Assembly (NCBI GenBank): GCA_009772965.1
Contig: WPAF01000002.1
Coordinates: 1-54,198 of the forward strand
Direction of reading: 5' to 3'
Source of the DNA: Candidatus Saganbacteria bacterium
Lineage (GTDB): Bacteria; Margulisbacteria; WOR-1; XYC2-FULL-46-14; WPAF01
Length of the DNA: 54,198 nt
The position numbers were made by a program, and so were the translations under genes. The notes beneath the pieces are model-generated. The model was given only the letters and a program-made list of their open reading frames with translations, was not told the DNA's origin and searched no databases. Below, one piece after another: positions 50,618-54,198 of the stretch (within the stretch, counting starts at the first letter, position 1; each line of letters starts with the position of its first letter).

Positions 50618-51739
50618 ATGTTTTTCTTATTAGTAACTCTTTTTATCGTAATGGTGGGTTTTGGGGTAATTATCCCTGTTCTGCCTTTTATTGCCATAAA
50701 TATGGGAGCCACACCGTTTTATGTCGGCCTTCTGATCGCAAGTTATTCTCTTATGCAGTTTATATTTTCACCAATCTGGGGGAGCTTGTCTGACAAGTAC
50801 GGCAGGAAACCGATATTATTAATTGGCCTTTTTGGCTTTACCGTGACTTTTATTTTATTTGGTTTGGCAAATTCATTTTGGATGCTTTTTCTGGCCAGGA
50901 TGGCTGGAGGAATATTGTCATCTGCCTGTCTTCCTTCCGCAATGGCTTATGTGGCGGATACGACATCCGAGGAAGAAAGAGGGGGAGGGATGGGGCTTAT
51001 TGGGGCGGCAATGGGGTTGGGTTTGATTTTTGGCCCAGCATTGGGAGGGCTTTCTTCCATTTGGCATGTTGGGACGCCTTTTTTTGTTTCGGCGGGGATA
51101 GCCGGGATTAATTTTTTCTTTACGCTGTTTTTTTTAAAGGAATCCAGAAAGCGTCATAGCGCCAGTAAAATTAGATATAACAATTTTGGGCATCTACTTT
51201 CTTTAAGAGGGTATATGGCGTTTATTTTTTTTCTGGCGTTTCTTCTGTCTTATTCAATCAGCAATTTTGAGGTCATGTTTCCAATGTTTGCAAAGCAACG
51301 GTTTAATTTTGGCTCATTTGAAGTAGGAGCCGCTTTTACTTTGATGGGAATTATTGGGGTAGTGATCCAGGGGCTGATAATTGGACGATTGATAAAAGCC
51401 GCTGGCGAAGGATTAGTAATAAAAATCGGAATACTTCTTACAGCTTTAGGAATTGGCCTGTCGGTTTTTTCTTTTAATTTTATTTCGCTTATGTTTTTCT
51501 TGGGGGTGGCGGTGGTTGGACAGGGTTTTATGCGGCCCAGCTTAGCATCTTTGATTTCTAAAAACACAGAGCTTGAAGAGGGCTCAACGATGGGGCTTAT
51601 GCAGTCTGTTGAAAGCCTTGGAAGGATAGTTGGGCCACTGGCTGGCGGGTATTTGCTTCAGATAGGGCTTTTATTGCCATACTCAAGCACCGGCGCATTA
51701 AACTTTATTTTCTTGGCGCTATCTATAGTGTTTTTATAG
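50618..51739 (+). CDS. MFS transporter
   Basis: A 373-residue major facilitator with about 11-12 membrane helices. The family motif A is GSLSDKYGRKPILL (around residues 52-65), and GGILSSACLPSAMAYVADTT fits drug:H+ antiporters of the TetA/DHA1 group. It starts right after the nadE stop codon. The substrate is unknown; nicotinate-related transport would fit its neighbour but is speculation. Confidence 0.85.
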   Translation: MFFLLVTLFIVMVGFGVIIPVLPFIAINMGATPFYVGLLIASYSLMQFIFSPIWGSLSDKYGRKPILLIGLFGFTVTFILFGLANSFWMLFLARMAGGILSSACLPSAMAYVADTTSEEERGGGMGLIGAAMGLGLIFGPALGGLSSIWHVGTPFFVSAGIAGINFFFTLFFLKESRKRHSASKIRYNNFGHLLSLRGYMAFIFFLAFLLSYSISNFEVMFPMFAKQRFNFGSFEVGAAFTLMGIIGVVIQGLIIGRLIKAAGEGLVIKIGILLTALGIGLSVFSFNFISLMFFLGVAVVGQGFMRPSLASLISKNTELEEGSTMGLMQSVESLGRIVGPLAGGYLLQIGLLLPYSSTGALNFIFLALSIVFL

Positions 51740-51765
51740 AAACAACTATTCAAGTGTACGTTGGG

Positions 51766-52446
51766 CTATTTCACAGTAACTACAGCCTTTCTAATTGTGG
51801 AGCCGGACTTTATATTATAAAATCCTGGCATAACTACTTTGCTAACGAGTGTCTTGCGGCTATAGGTAAAAGGTATTGTTTCGTCGGATATATGCTGTGT
51901 CTGTAAATCATATTCAGAATCAACCGCTGGCCTTAATATGCCAACATTATGTTCTTTATTTAAGTAACCCCCGATCGGGTTCAGTATATTCCCCCTTATT
52001 GCGCTTCTTTTCTCGGGCGGTTGTATGTTGTCAGTGATCTTATCCATTAGCAAGAAAAGATCCATTGCGGCAGATAGCTGCTCTCTCGGATTATGAGCTT
52101 GAGCTGGCGCTTTCTCTCCTAAATTAATTAACTGCTGAGTAACTTCCGCAACATCCTTATGTTCCTTTAACACCGTGCTTTGAAGTATTGTCCATTGCTC
52201 ATCAATTTGTTTCAATAGCTGGCTGAAGGGGCCTCCCCCTTGGAGCCTAAAGATTGCTTCCTTGTTCCCTCCCCTTGCGGCAACGATATCGTCAAGCCAT
52301 CTTTCCGAAGGTCTTCTATCAAAGCGTGCCAGGTCATCAACGCGAATAGTCAATTCTTGCCCATGATGCAGCAGCTTTACTCCAACAAAAATACCGGTTG
52401 TATTTATCCTTTGTTGTGGACCGAACCTTATTTCTCTAATCGCCAT
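51766..52446 (-). CDS. Unknown soluble 226-residue protein
   Basis: Not recognised. ATG 52446 (MAIREIRFGPQQRINTTG) has GGAGG 8 nt upstream; an ORF start at 52479 would precede the ribosome site. No signal peptide or membrane helix. The middle is helical and charged (about 75-150), with short strand-like ends. It lies alone, opposite to the MFS gene and divergent from the porin-amtB operon, which may share its upstream region. Confidence 0.55.
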   Translation of the reverse strand: MAIREIRFGPQQRINTTGIFVGVKLLHHGQELTIRVDDLARFDRRPSERWLDDIVAARGGNKEAIFRLQGGGPFSQLLKQIDEQWTILQSTVLKEHKDVAEVTQQLINLGEKAPAQAHNPREQLSAAMDLFLLMDKITDNIQPPEKRSAIRGNILNPIGGYLNKEHNVGILRPAVDSEYDLQTQHISDETIPFTYSRKTLVSKVVMPGFYNIKSGSTIRKAVVTVK

Positions 52447-52553
52447 TTTTTTTCCTCCTGAATTTATTTTTCCCATCAAGCTAATCTCTCCGCTTATTAT
52501 CGATCAAATTCCCTGAGAAATTTCACATTAATGTAAACAATCCTGCGGGAAAA

Positions 52554-52599
52554 TACAATATTGTCCTTTTTATGGTTGTTTTCTAGGTTTAAAAATTGC
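52554..52599 (+). promoter_or_regulatory. Possible sigma-54 promoter with TACAA-type site
   Basis: CTAGG-TTTAAAAA-TTGCG has the GG-N10-GC spacing (GG 52586-52587, GC 52598-52599) and TTGC of -24/-12 promoters, though the -24 box is weak. Twenty bases upstream lies TACAA-TA-TTGTC (52554-52565), one base off the palindrome at the NifA-like gene. The rest of the 52480-52654 gap shows no feature. Confidence 0.45.
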
Positions 52600-52654
52600 G
52601 AATATAAAAGACAACAAGGTAGCAGGGTTGCATGGTTCAGGGAGAGGATAGAAA

Positions 52655-53341
52655 ATGAAAACTGATTTGTTAAACATGTTTCTTAGAGTAATATTTTGTC
52701 TAATGTTTATGGTGTTTTTAATAAATTCGAGTTCTGCAACGCCGTCAACGCAAATTTGGAATCCTTCAACAGATATTCAGGCAAATAAATCTTGGCATTT
52801 AGGTATTGATAACTATTTTACAATAGATGGACCGCTCAACGGAGGGTACGCTTTTCCAACTGATATTGGATTAACTTACGGAGTAATTCTTGGTTTTGAA
52901 ATAGGGGTCGATGTTTTTTTACCTCAAACCAGCCCGCTTTCCTTTAATGCCAAATATGGAATAACTGAAGCTGACAATCTGCCGGCAATTGCAATTGGCG
53001 GCTTTGGATTTGGTACACAAGTCGGGGTTACTGACCAAAATGTTTTATACGTAATTGCAGCAAAAACTTTTATTTTTGGAAGAATTTCAACTGGTTATTT
53101 TAAAGGCAACCCGACGTTACTAGGTTCAGATGGGTTCGGGATGATTTTAACCTGGGACAAAAGTTTGACTGATAAAATCTGGGCTTCAATTGATTTTGCC
53201 AGCGGGAATACAACTTTAGGTTCGCTGTTTGCTGGATTTTCTTATGCGTTTTCCAAAAATACATCAGTAATTTTTGGTTACGGCACATACAGCAATGGAG
53301 CAAAACCAACTATTACCACTCAACTGGATATTAATATTTAA
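52655..53341 (+). CDS. Porin-like outer membrane protein before amtB
   Basis: 228 residues with a signal peptide (about 1-29, ending NSSSA). The mature part is made of short amphipathic strands with Gly and aromatic residues and ends in a strand-like ITTQLDINI. This fits a small beta-barrel. GGAGAGGAT precedes the ATG. It sits 36 nt before amtB and is probably co-transcribed, so it may be an outer-membrane pore accompanying ammonium uptake; that is inference. Confidence 0.6.
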   Translation: MKTDLLNMFLRVIFCLMFMVFLINSSSATPSTQIWNPSTDIQANKSWHLGIDNYFTIDGPLNGGYAFPTDIGLTYGVILGFEIGVDVFLPQTSPLSFNAKYGITEADNLPAIAIGGFGFGTQVGVTDQNVLYVIAAKTFIFGRISTGYFKGNPTLLGSDGFGMILTWDKSLTDKIWASIDFASGNTTLGSLFAGFSYAFSKNTSVIFGYGTYSNGAKPTITTQLDINI

Positions 53342-53342
53342 G

Positions 53343-53361
53343 CCCCTCGACAAGCTCGGGG
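53343..53361. repeat. CCCCTCGACAAGCTCGGGG palindromic repeat
   Basis: Imperfect 19-bp palindrome between the porin-like gene and amtB; a widely seen style of intergenic repeat. It may form a hairpin partly separating amtB expression from the upstream gene. Confidence 0.5.
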
Positions 53362-53377
53362 CAAGGAGGAAAGCGAA

Positions 53378-54198
53378 ATGATAAATTCTGGCGATACAGC
53401 ATGGGTTTTAATTTCAACGGCTCTGGTTATTCTGATGACGCCGGCAGTAGGATTCTTTTATGGGGGCATGGTGCGAAAAAAAAGCATACTTTCAACTATT
53501 ATGATGTGTTTTGCCGCCTTGTTTTTGGTTAGTCTTCAGTGGGTTTTAATTGGGTTTACTTTAGCTTTTGGCCCAACTAAAGGCGGTTTGATTGGCGGCC
53601 TAAGCTGGTTAGGACTGAACGGCGTTGGTCAATTACCCAATCTTGATTATGCCGCCACGATTCCAGCTCTTTGTTTTATGGTTTTCCAGGCAGCTTTTGC
53701 TATTGTTACTCCATCATTGATTGTAGGCGCTTTTGTCGAAAGGATCAAATTTTCCGCTTTTCTGATATTTACAGTATTATGGTCGACTTTTATTTATGAT
53801 CCTGTTGCGCATTGGGTGTGGGGAATGGGGGGATGGCTGAGAAATTTGGGGGCGCTTGATTTTGCCGGTGGTACAGTAGTGCATATCACAGCTGGATTTT
53901 CCGCCCTGGCGATTGCAATGGTCATCGGCAAACGCATCGGCTACGGCAAAGACAACATGGAGCCGAGCAATATACCGTTGGTCGTTTTAGGCGCGGTTCT
54001 GCTCTGGTTTGGCTGGTTTGGTTTTAATGGTGGGTCTGCTCTGGCTGCAAATGGTTTAGCTGTTTCTGCTTTTGTGGTAACTAATACTGCCGCAGCAGCT
54101 GCAGCCCTAGTTTGGATGATTTTAAGCTGGCTGCATAGGCGTCCAAGCGTTTTAGGTGTTGCAACCGGCGCCGTTGTTGGACTGGTTGCCATAACACC
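53378..54198 (+). CDS. amtB: Ammonium transporter, N-terminal part
   Basis: The first ~273 residues of an Amt protein; the gene runs past the window end. GGAGGA lies 7 nt before ATG 53378. Family features: [30 protein letters not shown] with the conserved His-free pore entrance, and the Amt signature [19 protein letters not shown] containing the first pore histidine. A PII protein gene (glnK) often follows amtB; it would be beyond the window. Confidence 0.95.
   Translation, partial: MINSGDTAWVLISTALVILMTPAVGFFYGGMVRKKSILSTIMMCFAALFLVSLQWVLIGFTLAFGPTKGGLIGGLSWLGLNGVGQLPNLDYAATIPALCFMVFQAAFAIVTPSLIVGAFVERIKFSAFLIFTVLWSTFIYDPVAHWVWGMGGWLRNLGALDFAGGTVVHITAGFSALAIAMVIGKRIGYGKDNMEPSNIPLVVLGAVLLWFGWFGFNGGSALAANGLAVSAFVVTNTAAAAAALVWMILSWLHRRPSVLGVATGAVVGLVAIT

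Overview
The window reads as one stretch of a low-GC, probably strictly anaerobic bacterial chromosome from a poorly cultured lineage. Two tandem class III (oxygen-sensitive) ribonucleotide reductases, a K+-dependent membrane pyrophosphatase, an NfnAB-type electron-bifurcating transhydrogenase, type IV pseudopilins and outer-membrane-type barrel proteins fit a diderm of the Margulisbacteria/Saganbacteria (WOR-1) kind. That placement is inference from gene content and repeat style; no rRNA or tRNA gene was seen. Genes are tightly packed, often with 1-50 nt overlaps, and many promoters have a TATAAT box only 6-11 nt before the ATG, suggesting frequent leaderless mRNAs.

Region by region: 1-5.5 kb holds the end of a phosphodiester glycosidase gene and a nrdR-nrdD-nrdD-redoxin operon with a promoter overlapped by two NrdR-box-like palindromes. 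5.5-14.7 kb is the familiar gmk-rpoZ-coaBC / priA-def-fmt housekeeping cluster, split by a 3.5 kb opposite-strand block of toxin-antitoxin-like genes (AbiEi/AbiEii, a HEAT-repeat protein, MNT/HEPN with a nonsense codon). A 50-aa Cys-rich gene lies at the coaBC end. 14.7-20 kb has an outer-membrane TraF/FadL-like protein, a second HEPN/MNT pair, thrS-infC-rpmI-rplT (infC starting at ATA) and a bifunctional-nuclease-family gene. 20-25.7 kb is a nine-gene minus-strand operon: topA, a 33-aa YbbR-like membrane peptide, panC, four pseudopilins, a GT2 glycosyltransferase and a small EamA-type membrane protein.

25.7-33.5 kb carries K+ uptake (TrkH/KtrB and KtrA), pabB, the pyrophosphatase, small TauE and YqeY-like genes, a CDF metal exporter and a class A beta-lactamase-fold protein. 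At 33.4-35.3 kb a 1.84 kb three-gene PIN-toxin cassette is flanked by 40-bp imperfect direct repeats copied from the 3' end of the isocitrate dehydrogenase gene, which looks like site-specific integration at idh.

35.3-54.2 kb is dominated by nitrogen and 2-oxoglutarate metabolism: NAD-type isocitrate dehydrogenase, glnA, two paralogous membrane sensors (one without a kinase), nfnAB, gdhA, a bacterial NrpR homologue, a KaiC-like/PPDK ATP-grasp fusion, a NifA-like sigma-54 activator, glutamine-dependent NAD synthetase, and a porin-like gene followed by amtB (cut by the window end). A palindrome lies between the -35 and -10 of gdhA next to nrpR. A second motif (TACAA-N2-TTGTA) occurs twice at the NifA-like gene and once, with one mismatch, next to a possible sigma-54 promoter of the porin-amtB operon. 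I regard this nitrogen-control circuit as the most interesting system here.

GC-rich palindromic repeats (core CCTGCC-N-GGCAGG) are scattered through the window. Some are inserted in frame inside priA, pabB and a pseudopilin gene, and one forms a hairpin in the glnA leader.
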